Of a DNA stretch of 64,000 bases, positions 37,701 to 45,218 are shown in pieces. The notes under the pieces are model-generated. The model had not been told where the DNA came from. It saw only the letters and a program-made list of their open reading frames with translations, and did no database searches. Every line of letters starts with the position of its first letter. Positions within the stretch are counted from its first letter, which is position 1. Origin of the DNA: Elgaria multicarinata webbii (Eukaryota > Chordata > Lepidosauria > Squamata > Anguidae). The stretch lies in contig NC_086183.1 in assembly GCF_023053635.1 (NCBI RefSeq), positions 30,299,501 to 30,363,500 on the forward strand. The letters are read 5' to 3'. The translations under genes were made by a program, and so were the position numbers.

Positions 37701-40700
37701 GGGTTGTCATGTCAGGCAAACCCAGTAGCTGAGAATTCCAAGAGAGTCACACTCCCTCTGTCCCTCTTGATGACCAAGGCAGTTTCCATTTCAGTGGTGA
37801 AAACTGATTCTAATGTATCTAGATAATCAGTTTCATTCAAGAGTTTCTGGAATTATAGTCATTTATGTAGTTGCGCAGTGCTGTCCAGAAAGTGAACCTT
37901 CTGCATGGATTGTTCTAGGCTTGGGTTGATTTTAAAAAAATTTCTTGAATGTTTTGTAAGTTTGGACTGCACATTGTTAAAAGAAAAAAAACATATTTTA
38001 AAAAAAGGGAAGGGAAAAATGTCCTTGAAATTGTTCCCTTCCAGCCTGTATGTGACCTGTCAGCTGCTCCGTTGACTCGCTGTCATCAAAATGGCTTCCT
38101 TTCCTTCTTGTAAGCCCTCCATTAAACACACATAAATAACTTCATTTATTTTATGTTGATGTTGGCCAGTTAAGATTACCTTAACCCTCTCACTCTGGTC
38201 TTTCATTCAAATCCATCCCCTCTTCTTCACCTCTGTCCTAGGTGTCTAGACTTTCAGACGTCTGTACAGAATGAACTTTTAGGCCTCATGGCAGATGCTC
38301 TTTTCGTAGAAGTAATCTAACTTCAAAACACCTTTTCCAAAATTTGGTCTAATAAACTTTGATCATCATGAGCTTATTCTGTGTCTGTCTTTCCTCATAA
38401 GCCTTCTGTTGGTTCACAGGGTCTTTTTCTTTTTCTTTGCCTCTTCTCTCATTTCAGACATATTAACATTGGAAGTCGTTTTCAGGCAGAAATACCTGAT
38501 CTCCAAGACAGATCATCCATAGAAAATTATGAACATCCAGCCTCACTAGTATGGAAGCCATGGGGAGATATCGCAACCAATAAGGAAACACAGAAAAGAG
38601 GTAGGTTGACACATTTTTCTGCTGACGCTACCCTCCTCCTCACAACTTGTTTTTCTTTCCCTGTGTGCCATTGTATTTTTAATTCCTCCTGTGCATAACT
38701 TGTTCATGTTTTTTTAAAAAATCACTTTCAGTAACAAATTTGTTAAAATTGGCCTGCTCCAGTGCGATGCCAGGGGGAGGGACCAACCTAGAGCTAGCTG
38801 TGCATTGTCTGCATGAAGCCCAAGGAAATATTTTGGTAAGATGCATTCAATTAATCTTAGACAAAACAGATAAAGTTTTGTTCATTGTGCTATTGAAAAT
38901 TCTCTCCCATCCACCCCTTCCTCTTGAGTTTCCCCTACTTGTTTCTACTTGGAGAGTATTGTGACAATCTTTTCTAAAACAATTCTAGGAAGCACTGGAG
39001 ATGCTGTTACTCCAAGGGCCGCAGAAGTCCCCCGGCCATCCTCTCACTAACTACCATTACTCAGGTAAATAAATTGCCTAAATTGGTCAGGATGTAACTG
39101 TGGCCTCCTGAAACCCATGTAACTGATGAACCTAAGGTTGCAATCCTGTGCACACTTTTATGGGATTAAGTTCCACTGAACATAGAAGAATTTACTTCTG
39201 AGTAAATACATGTTCAGACTGCAATTCTGACTGCATTTATCTTTGAGCACTGCCTGGCTGCAATCCTGAGCATACTAACAGGGCAAGTCTATGTACGTTT
39301 GCTGTGCAGAAATGCCCAAGTGTCCTTGTCTCCCCCACAATGATTCGTAGTGTGCGAGGCCCTGTAGTGACACCCAATGGGAGAAGCATGCCAGAACGTG
39401 GCAGTGATAATGTTCATTACAGGCCTGCAGAGTTGGCACTCTGCAGTACCAACAATTCTAAAAGCTGCAGATTTTGTTCATTTGGTGGCAATGCTACCTC
39501 GAAATACAGACTTGTTAAGGGGTGGTGGAAATATGTTAAATACATCACAGGTTATGACCAAAAAATCCAGTAACAATTCCTCTTTGTTACCTAAAGAGGA
39601 AAATTGTGGATTGTGATTTTAAAATGTATTGTAAATTTGTTGTATGCAGTAGGATTGAATATAGTCACTAACTGGAGAACAACACAACCTCCAAAGCTTT
39701 ATGAGTGCATACTTAAGGTTGGGAAAATAACAGAAATAATGAAGCTAATTTCTTCGTAGTTAAGGAATTGTCAATTATCATAAATTGATGGAACATTTGG
39801 CATTATTTGTCCACTGCTGGGACAAGCAATATCATTATCATGTTCAATCTTTTATATTGTTTTCTTTATTATGGAATAATGTGTACTCTTATTATTAATC
39901 ATTGTAATTAATCTTAAATGTTAATTTAAAGCAAAACGGAAGTTCTGAAGAGTTCTCCAAGCATATTGACAAACTCATTACTGCACAGGTCTCCCAAGGG
40001 AGGAAAGTAGGCAAAAAAGAGGCAATAAAGGTTTTAATTTTGCAAGAGCAATGGTCCATTAAGCAGATTGCCTCTACTAATAATTTGTCTCTTGTTGGAA
40101 CTCCAGGTTCACATCTGTGGACTCCCGCTGAGAAGCAGTTGTTTAAGAAAGCCTTTGGCTTACACAAAAAGGATTTTTATCTCATACACAGTAAGGTAAG
40201 AACTTTAGCAGGCCGAGGGGCCATCTTTCCGACTGCTTCATTTTACAAACTGGATTTTTTTAATACCCTCATTTTGTTCTAAGTTCATCCAATATGCTTT
40301 TTAAAATATTCTTTATTTTAGAACGTTTTTTGTTACATTTAAAATTGTACAACAAAGTGGTTATTTATACTATTGCAGTTTAAATTAGGCTGCCTCTGCA
40401 CTTTACAATGATGCTCCTTCCTGACCAGTTGGCCAAGACCGAATCCAACGCTAGATCCACTGGACCACAAGAAGAATGTGGAGAAAAACAAGGATAGCAA
40501 CGTACTTAGTGTATATTCGATACTGTGTTAGTTACTCGTTGTATTGTGTTAGTTACTAGTTCTTCATCGTGGTCTCTGCACCACACACATGGGCCTGCGC
40601 AGAGCTTTGATTTGGGAGAAAAAACTTCCATAGCTGGGAGTCTTGGTGGGAACCCTTCCCCCACTGCATATGGCTCATGTTCTGAAGGGTTCCCGCCCAG

Positions 40701-43700
40701 TCCCTCAGTTCTTCGACCACCATTGCGGCTGCATCGTTGGGAACAACTTTGTTACAAAACCTACAGTGAAATATCTGAGACTGTTTGTTTGTTTGTTTCT
40801 TCCTTCCTTCCTCCTTCAATTTTTTTTCCAAAAAAATTCCTTCGTCTTTCTTTTTTTCTCTTTTCGTGATCTCGGATCGCTCGCCTCAAGGCGTATGGCC
40901 CTCCGGGCCCCGTTTAAGAAATGTACTCGTTGCGGGAGTAAGTTACCGCCCTCAAGACGGTCACAATTTATGCCTCCTCTGTTTAGGGGAAGGACCTAAG
41001 GTGGAAACCTGCGCTTCTTGTCAGGCATTCTCAAAACAAACACGGAAACATCGAGCTGACAAATTACGCACAGAATTGTGGAATAGGGTCTTGGCGGTGG
41101 GTGCACCATCTATAATGGCAGCACCACCTGCACCCGCTGCACAGGCAATATTGCCATCTTCAACTCCCGTTTCTCCGTCTGGATCACGCATGGAGGAAAG
41201 CACACCATTGACTCCAGGGAGATCGCTGGCGACATCGCTAGCCAAAAAGTTGTCTAGAAAGGCAAAACAGTCAAAGACAATGGAGCTACAGAAAAAGAAA
41301 AAGAGGAAGCACTCTAGGCATGTACAAGAGAGACCTGCTAAGACCCAAAGATTGCTACCGACCACTACGCCATCGAAATCGCCACCATTGACAGGATTGG
41401 CACCCATACTGACACAACCCTTGGCACCGAGGGTTGATCCCGTATCACTCACATTGATGTCGGAGGGTGGAATTCGAGACTCATCACCTTTACAACAAGG
41501 GATCGTAGCCCATTGGCTACGAGATTGATCAGAAACTCTCCTCAATCTAGAGTGATACCAACACAGGATGTGAACCGCAGAAGAGATATGCAGAGCCCTC
41601 CTGAGTCTGTACGCTCAGTCGACAGCTGTTATTATGACTGTGACAACTGTCACCTGCATTGTTCACAACACCGATCTTGTTCTCCACAATATGATTGGGA
41701 CAGACGTTCGCAATACTCCATACCAACTGAGACCAACTCAGTCTTGGGATGAATGGTGTGATGTTCAAGACCACTATCATTATGGTTATGTATATCCATC
41801 ATAACCTAGACCCCAGTCGGCAATGATCTTTCTGGTGGGAATAACCTCAGCTAGAAGAGCCAGTGAGTTACATGCACTATGGATAGATGACCCATATCTA
41901 GTTTTTCACAGAGACAAGGTTGTCCTCTGACCCGATATTCGTTTCCTGCCTATGGTTGTGTTCACGTTCCATGTAAACCAAGACTTTATCCTTCCAGCAT
42001 TTTTACCATCCCCAACCACTCCGTTGGAGAGTACTCTCCACACTCTGGATGTAAGACATGCTCTAGCCTTCTATAAGGCACGGACTGAACACTTTCGACA
42101 GACCCAACGGTTGTTTGTGTGTTATGGCCAACACAAGAAGGGTTTACCTGTATCACCCCAGAGATTATCCTCTTGGCTAGTACAGTCAATACAACTAGCG
42201 CATAGACTGGCAAAATTGGAGCCACCTAGAACAGTAAAAGGCCACTCCACAAGAGCCATGGCTACCTCATTGGCTTTTCAGAGAGGAATTTCCGTCCCGG
42301 AAATATGCTGAGCAGCACCATGGTTGAGACCGACAACATTTATGAGACACTATAGACTGGATGTTCGAGACCGGCGACATTCATGAGACTCTATAGACTG
42401 CTCCTTCAGGAGAGCGGTACTTTCATCGATCTTCAACTAAAGACACCTACCCACCACTGATAAGTGAGCTTACTAATTGCCCATGTGTGTGATGCACAGA
42501 GACCACAATGAAGAGGAACAGGATGCTTACCTGTAACTGGTTCTTCGAGTGGTCATCTGTGCAGTCACACAACCCACCCACCTTCCCCTCTTGGGTGTGG
42601 AGGAACTAAGTGATTTATGGATGTAATGCAGTATATCATTACAAACTGTCCCTCAGTATCGAGGCCGCAATGCGGTCTCAAGAGAACTGAGGGACTGGGC
42701 AGGAACCCTCCGGAACATGCGTAATATGTGGTGGGTCAAGGGTTCCCGCCAAGACTCTCAGCTATGGAAGGTTTTCCCCTGAATCGAAGCGCCGCACAGG
42801 CGCAGAGCCCAAGTGTGTGACTGCACAGATGACCACTCGAAGAACCACAGTTACAGGTAAGCAACCTGTTCTTTTTCTTCTTTTCCCCCTCCTTTCTTAA
42901 TAGATACCAACTAAGACTGTTTCCCAGTGTGTTGAATACTATTATAGCTGGAAAAAAATACTAAAATTTGACTGCAGTCGAGCACAAATGGTAGAAAAGA
43001 AGTCCAAGAGAGAGCAGGATGAGGTAGAGATGGATGAAGAAAAGGTAGAGCAAGCTTGAGAAAGATTTCTGGGGTTCTGGCTGAGGCCTAGTGGACTTAC
43101 TTTAAGATCTGCCCTATCTTTTACACCTTGCCCCCTTCCCCTGCTTTAGGAAAAATAAAATTGATGCAGCAAACTCTCCCCAGGGGCAGGGCACTTTTCC
43201 TTACTTTGTGCATCTGTTGAAATGAAAGCTTGTCCACAAAAGCTCATGTCACATTAATTGTAGTAGTCCTTAGTGTTTCACAGGATAACATGTCTAGTCT
43301 TGTAAAACTTTTTACTTTGTTTGTGCAGGTGAATATTATTGCATCTGTTGGCTTTTAGGCTTACAAACTGCGAGACACCTTATTACTTTGAGCTGGCTTA
43401 AACTTATAGACTGCTGTCATGGTCCAGCAGTTTTGTAATAGGTGCAGGAGGGCCTGAGGACCCCACACCTGCAAGGACCATCCTGTGAATGACTAGCGAA
43501 CACCGCAGCCTTTTGTACACACAGCCTATACATTTCCCCCAAAGAGCTGGGAACTTGATTTAATTCTTAAAATAACAGCTGTGGTTCTCAGAAATCCAAA
43601 TTCTATGCTAGTGCCACATTCTGTATAGCCTAAGCAGAATTATAAAAAAGGTTAATACTTCTGGCCTTCGTGAGAACTAATTTGTACCACTGCGTATGGT

Positions 43701-45218
43701 TGATTTAGAAACGATTCTGATAGTTCTCCAAGAACTTTGGGCAAAACTGGATGTGACATGAATCATATGATGGACTGTTGTGTCATTGTTGTTTTTCTTT
43801 AGTAAACAGCAGCAATTTAGAGGGAGGGTGGCCTTAAGTCTTTACCCCCATTGTGGCCCTAATCTGGGTGGTGGGGGTCGATTGAGATCAGGACTGCAGC
43901 AGGGGGCAAATGGTTAAAGCCCATTTATTTTATTAGCAAAATAAAAACAAGCACCAATCATGAGATTAACACCTTGTCTACGTCGGTCCTTAGTCTTGCT
44001 TGCTTTGGGTGGGGACTAGAGAATGTATTATGTCCGGTCTCTTTATTGCATCTGGCTTTTCAGCACTTCTTAAATATTACATATCTTCAAAGTGGTTCAA
44101 ATTAGACACCATCCAAAATAGTGAGGCACTGCCAGAGCTACTAACAACGTTTGAAATTTGTGACTTTATCTCAGAATGCTTTGTGGGCTTTGCCAAAACA
44201 ATGCTATGAAAAGGAAACAAATTTTCAGTGGAGGCCCCTTAGTTGTGTAATGCTTTCCCCGGAGAGGCTCACTTGACACCTTCCTTGGAATCTTTTTGAT
44301 TAATATCCGAACTCTGCATTATGGTATGGTTTGTTTTAGCTCTGTAAAATACGTGGCTCTCCGTATTTTGAAATACCAACAGATACCGTGTTAATCTTTC
44401 CTTTGATATGGTTGTTTGTTTTATAGGTTTTTTTGTACTTTTATTTATTAGGAGGTGTTATTGGTTTTATTCGTACATTGCCAACACAAATTTTGTTATT
44501 GGGCAACTAGTAGATGGAGTAAATAAAAAATACATTAAAGCAAAAATATTTCATTACTTACAGATTCCCTGCAGCCCAAAGAAAAGGCATTTTTACCTGC
44601 CTAAACAGGAGAACAAGCTAAAGCCAAGGAATTACAAAAAAGCAGCACAGAGCACCTTCAGCCCAACCAGCACCCAGAAGGAACCTCTAGATAGGCCCAG
44701 AAACACAGGCAGTCAGGGTGTGTTCCCATGTAAAGAGTGTGCAAGGTAGCCATTTATTCATCATCTTGGTTTCTTGTGCCATTTTGACAGATCTAGTTAG
44801 CATTTAACCAAAACTTGCTCTTTCCCCCATCCTTCTAATTCTGGGGTGTTTCACTGTGATAGTTTGGGAACCTCTGCAGTAGTTCAGACTGATGGCCACC
44901 GTCCACATGAATCAGAAAAACACGAACCTCTGGCTTGAGCAGGGGGGACAGACTGTATTCTTGTCTTACTACCTGATGTGTGTGTGCGATTCACTTTGCT
45001 GTAGCCCCTCACTTGGAGTGCTGAAAAGCCCTACCCTTTATCTCCTGTCTGCATCTAGAGTGTTTGACAAGATAAAAAGCCGGAATGCTCACATGAAACG
45101 CCATCGGCTGCAGGAGCAGATGGAACCGATGATAAAGATTAAGTGGCCCATAAAGCATCTAAAAAACGAGCCGAAGAAGGAAGAAAGAAAGTCGGACGTT
45201 GACTTCCTCCCGTGGTAA
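19454..45218 (+). CDS. ZNF541: ZNF541, zinc finger/ELM2/SANT protein, complete coding region in 15 exons
   Basis: Spliced coding region, 3,999 nt including TAA, 1,332 residues; the remembered human protein is about 1,350. All 14 junctions keep frame. Order: acidic N-terminus (1-101), C2H2 fingers at about 142-162, 170-190 and 198-221, a long Ser/Pro/Gln-rich region to about 770, a finger at about 812-835, a Pro-rich block, an ELM2 region (about 1030-1135), a SANT domain (about 1146-1192) and a final C2H2 finger (about 1274-1296). The similarity to mammalian ZNF541 is recognised by eye and is strongest in the fingers, ELM2 and SANT. In mammals ZNF541 is a germ-cell nuclear protein that works with KCTD19, HDAC1/2 and DNTTIP1 during meiotic prophase; that role is known for the family, not shown here. 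The ATG at 19454 has A at -3 and G at +4 and matches the MDQY start of the mammalian protein. Introns carry many repeats, one fossil element and one GC donor. Confidence 0.95.
21658..21901 (+). CDS. ZNF541: ZNF541 exon 2 (C2H2 finger 1 and most of finger 2)
   Basis: Begins after GGTTTAG and completes the split codon from exon 1 (G|AA). Finger 1 starts LDCSLCGKVF and finger 2 starts HVCKICSKAF; the exon ends inside finger 2, within the Leu codon before S-G-H-M-L-T-H. The donor is GTATGT. A second acceptor 24 nt downstream, with a better pyrimidine tract (CCCCTTCAG, exon from 21682), is also in phase, so the N-terminal edge of the exon is uncertain by eight codons. Confidence 0.92.
22952..23095. 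repeat. Palindromic MITE-like element
   Basis: Starts GGCCAGATCTACACC and ends near GTGTGGATCCTGCC. The centre is a palindrome, GGGCCCCAACAGT / ACTGTTGGGGCCC. Located in ZNF541 intron 2, upstream of exon 3. Confidence 0.55.
23237..25007 (+). CDS. ZNF541: ZNF541 exon 3 (end of finger 2, finger 3, long disordered region)
   Basis: The acceptor is AATCTCAG; the first base completes the Leu codon and the exon then reads SGHMLTH. Finger 3 uses the spaced C-x4-C form (CIEQGC). About 590 codons follow with no recognised fold: Ser/Pro/Gln-rich, with short blocks shared with mammals such as PLFRQLF, ITKSQ and SPSQVAMASF. The frame stays open to 25085, but the mammalian protein continues GGNIY after the RIQ motif. 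That continuation lies at 26059, so the exon must end at 25007 with a GC donor. Confidence 0.92.
25150..25240 (+). repeat. CR1 LINE 3' tip
   Basis: GCAATGAGCAGGGTTTTGG, then the CR1 terminal segment ending in TTCTATAATTCTG. Lies in the GC-AG intron of ZNF541. Confidence 0.75.
25410..25925. repeat. MITE-like element of about 515 nt
   Basis: The left end GGTGCTTCCACAGTAGGT is an imperfect inverse of the right end, which read in reverse starts GTGGTTCCAGACAGGTGG. The right 90 nt in reverse match 18,571-18,665 (shared TGGCTCCTAGC and TTGTAAGCTACA), so this is a family. Confidence 0.5.
26059..26117 (+). CDS. ZNF541: ZNF541 exon 4 (59-nt micro-exon)
   Basis: Short exon after AAAAAACAG and before GTAAGC. 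It encodes GGNIYSFTNAVKEEHFSPG plus two bases. GGNIY and the VKEE block match the mammalian protein directly after RIQ, which fixes both this exon and the GC donor of exon 3. Confidence 0.88.
27060..27500 (+). repeat. CR1 LINE 3' end with two nested insertions
   Basis: The CR1 RT C-terminus and tail (matching 52.43-52.74 kb) are interrupted at about 27,112-27,185 by a reverse L2-type tail. A second interruption at about 27,362-27,434 carries TTATTATTGTTATATTTGTA and CCCAATACTGGGCC. Both pieces sit cleanly inside the otherwise continuous CR1 match. Confidence 0.7.
28080..28445. repeat. MITE-like element with GGTTCGCA ends
   Basis: Starts GGTTCGCATGATTGTTGAGA and ends TCATTGTGCGAACC, which are inverted repeats. 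Internal blocks (CTGAATCCGGCGAGGTTGG and GGTGAGGTTAATTATG) recur at 31.55-31.69 kb. A poly-C run (28,323-28,339) lies inside. Confidence 0.6.
28829..28988 (+). CDS. ZNF541: ZNF541 exon 5 (fourth zinc finger, C-C-H-C type)
   Basis: The acceptor is TGTCACCAG and the donor GTAAAA. After a Gly/Asp-rich lead it encodes FVCTTCSQLFYTERGLNSHMCF. Spacing resembles a C2H2 finger, but the second histidine position is occupied by Cys or lies further on. The mammalian protein has the same unusual SHMCF ending, so this is a family trait and not a local mutation. Confidence 0.92.
30445..30612 (+). CDS. ZNF541: ZNF541 exon 6
   Basis: A long pyrimidine tract ends CCCCTTAAG; the donor is GTGGGT after the AGC AAA codons. 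It encodes 56 residues in phase 0, including a block APLVIPVSVPV that corresponds to APLVVPQSVPV in mammals. No fold recognised. The GTGGGT donor is weak but is the only site that keeps frame into exon 7. Confidence 0.85.
31465..31765. repeat. MITE-like element, same family as 28.08 kb
   Basis: CCGAATCCAGTGAGGTTTGG and CAGTGAGGTTAATTATG repeat the internal blocks of the 28.08-28.45 kb copy at similar spacing. Ends are decayed (AGTTCGTGCC and GGTTTGTGAACC). Confidence 0.55.
32976..33024 (+). repeat. L2-type LINE 3' tail
   Basis: CCGCCCAGAGAGCTTCGGCT, then a GGTGGTATAGAAATG tail. Further copies lie at about 36,268-36,320 and 49,870-49,925. Confidence 0.65.
33580..33925 (+). repeat. Old CR1 LINE 3' end
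   Basis: Decayed match to the CR1 series: TGTCTAGCCTGGAGAAAGG, GGTTGGACAACCATCTGTC and AATTCTATGATTCTA appear in the expected order. More diverged than the copy at 52.28 kb. Confidence 0.65.
34058..34391 (+). CDS. ZNF541: ZNF541 exon 7 (basic and proline-rich linker)
   Basis: The acceptor is CTTCTCAG and the donor GTAGGT. A basic KKRKRR stretch, a possible nuclear localisation signal, leads into a poly-Pro run. A strongly conserved block follows: CSPYTPPPMLSPIREGSG and YFNTLCS. It ends one base into a codon that exon 8 completes as Asp. Confidence 0.92.
34435..34632 (-). repeat. tRNA-derived SINE, near full length
   Basis: Read on the minus strand, the head carries an A-box-like TAGGTCAGTGGTA and a B-box-like GGATTCAATTCCC. 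The tail is GACCAGTGGCCTGGCTCAGT, then ATAAGAA. It lies just downstream of ZNF541 exon 7. Confidence 0.7.
35467..35530 (+). CDS. ZNF541: ZNF541 exon 8 (start of ELM2 region)
   Basis: 64-nt exon after AAATTTAG and before GTAAGT. It encodes DGMDGALLFSLVKDTTKISIEP, matching the mammalian VDGSF...VKDDTKISIEP. Phase 1 in, phase 2 out. Confidence 0.9.
36265..36322 (+). repeat. L2-type LINE 3' tail
   Basis: AAGAGAGCTTCGGCTACGGG, then GCGGTATATAAATG and an AATAAATAAA tail. It lies in the ZNF541 intron between exons 8 and 9. Confidence 0.7.
36970..37220 (-). repeat. tRNA-derived SINE (squamate type), full length
   Basis: Minus-strand copy of the same SINE as at 2.27 kb. The head with the tRNA boxes lies at the right end and the tail with (TTTA)n at the left. 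Located in the ZNF541 intron between exons 8 and 9. Confidence 0.8.
38458..38600 (+). CDS. ZNF541: ZNF541 exon 9 (ELM2)
   Basis: The acceptor is TCATTTCAG and the donor GTAGGT. It encodes HINIGSRFQAEIP, the core of the ELM2 fold, and LVWKPWGD. In MTA, RERE and MIDEAS-type proteins ELM2 recruits HDAC1/2, so the same role is inferred here. Confidence 0.93.
38732..38835 (+). CDS. ZNF541: ZNF541 exon 10 (ELM2 C-terminal part)
   Basis: The acceptor is CACTTTCAG and the donor GTAAGA. It encodes LACSSAMPGGGTNLELAVHC followed by LHEAQGNIL, nearly identical to the mammalian segment. It lies only 131 nt after exon 9. Confidence 0.93.
38989..39064 (+). CDS. ZNF541: ZNF541 exon 11 (ELM2-SANT linker)
   Basis: The acceptor is AATTCTAG and the donor GTAAAT. 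It encodes EALEMLLLQGPQ and then a short linker ending NYHYS plus one base. It matches VALETLLLRGP of the human protein. Confidence 0.9.
39137..39290. repeat. Short palindromic elements (GCAATCCTG ends)
   Basis: TTGCAATCCTGTGCACACTT, with an inverse arm and a second GCAATCCTGAGCATAC nearby. Same family as at 6.3, 8.0, 8.4, 30.06-30.23 and 35.10-35.19 kb; a further copy is cut off by the right window end (about 63,983-64,000). Confidence 0.6.
40107..40195 (+). CDS. ZNF541: ZNF541 exon 12 (SANT domain, first half)
   Basis: The acceptor is GGAACTCCAG and the donor GTAAGA. It encodes GSHLWTPAEKQLFKKAF, then HKKDFYLIHSK. The Trp and the FKKAF helix are SANT hallmarks. The domain is finished by exon 13, about 2.7 kb away across a fossil insertion. 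Confidence 0.93.
40545..42872 (+). mobile_element. DIRS-type (tyrosine-recombinase) retroelement fossil, broken
   Basis: Inverted terminal repeats of about 200 nt: the left end (about 40,545-40,745) matches the reverse complement of the right end (about 42,665-42,872). A further copy of the tip lies inside the right end (about 42,515-42,585), as expected for the internal complementary region of DIRS elements. Recognisable parts are a gag-like segment (about 40.9-41.5 kb) and a tyrosine-recombinase segment (about 41.95-42.35 kb, with the H-x-x-R motif in GHSTRAM). The element is broken. Divergence between its ends suggests it is not recent. It sits in the ZNF541 intron between the two SANT exons. 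Confidence 0.75.
42904..43044 (+). CDS. ZNF541: ZNF541 exon 13 (SANT domain, second half, acidic/basic tail)
   Basis: A long pyrimidine tract (42,870-42,900) ends TTAATAG; the donor is GTAGAG. It encodes IPTKTVSQCVEYYYSWKK, the third SANT helix, then KFDCSRA and a charged tail. Phase 0 on both sides. The end of a DIRS fossil lies about 30 nt upstream of the acceptor. Confidence 0.92.
44564..44745 (+). CDS. ZNF541: ZNF541 exon 14 (linker and start of last zinc finger)
   Basis: The acceptor is TACTTACAG and the donor GTAGCC. It encodes IPCSPKKR, matching VPCSPRER in human, then a Lys/Gln/Ser-rich linker and GVFPCKECAR, the first half of a C2H2 finger. It ends with two bases of an Arg codon. 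Confidence 0.9.
45059..45218 (+). CDS. ZNF541: ZNF541 exon 15 (last coding exon)
   Basis: The acceptor is CTGCATCTAG. It encodes RVFDKIKSRNAHMKRHR, the second half of the final C2H2 finger, then a basic tail ending in LPW before TAA at 45216. Mammalian ZNF541 also ends in a Pro/Leu-Gln-Trp motif. A possible AATAAA polyadenylation signal lies near 46219; the 3' UTR extent is not otherwise visible. Confidence 0.93.
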
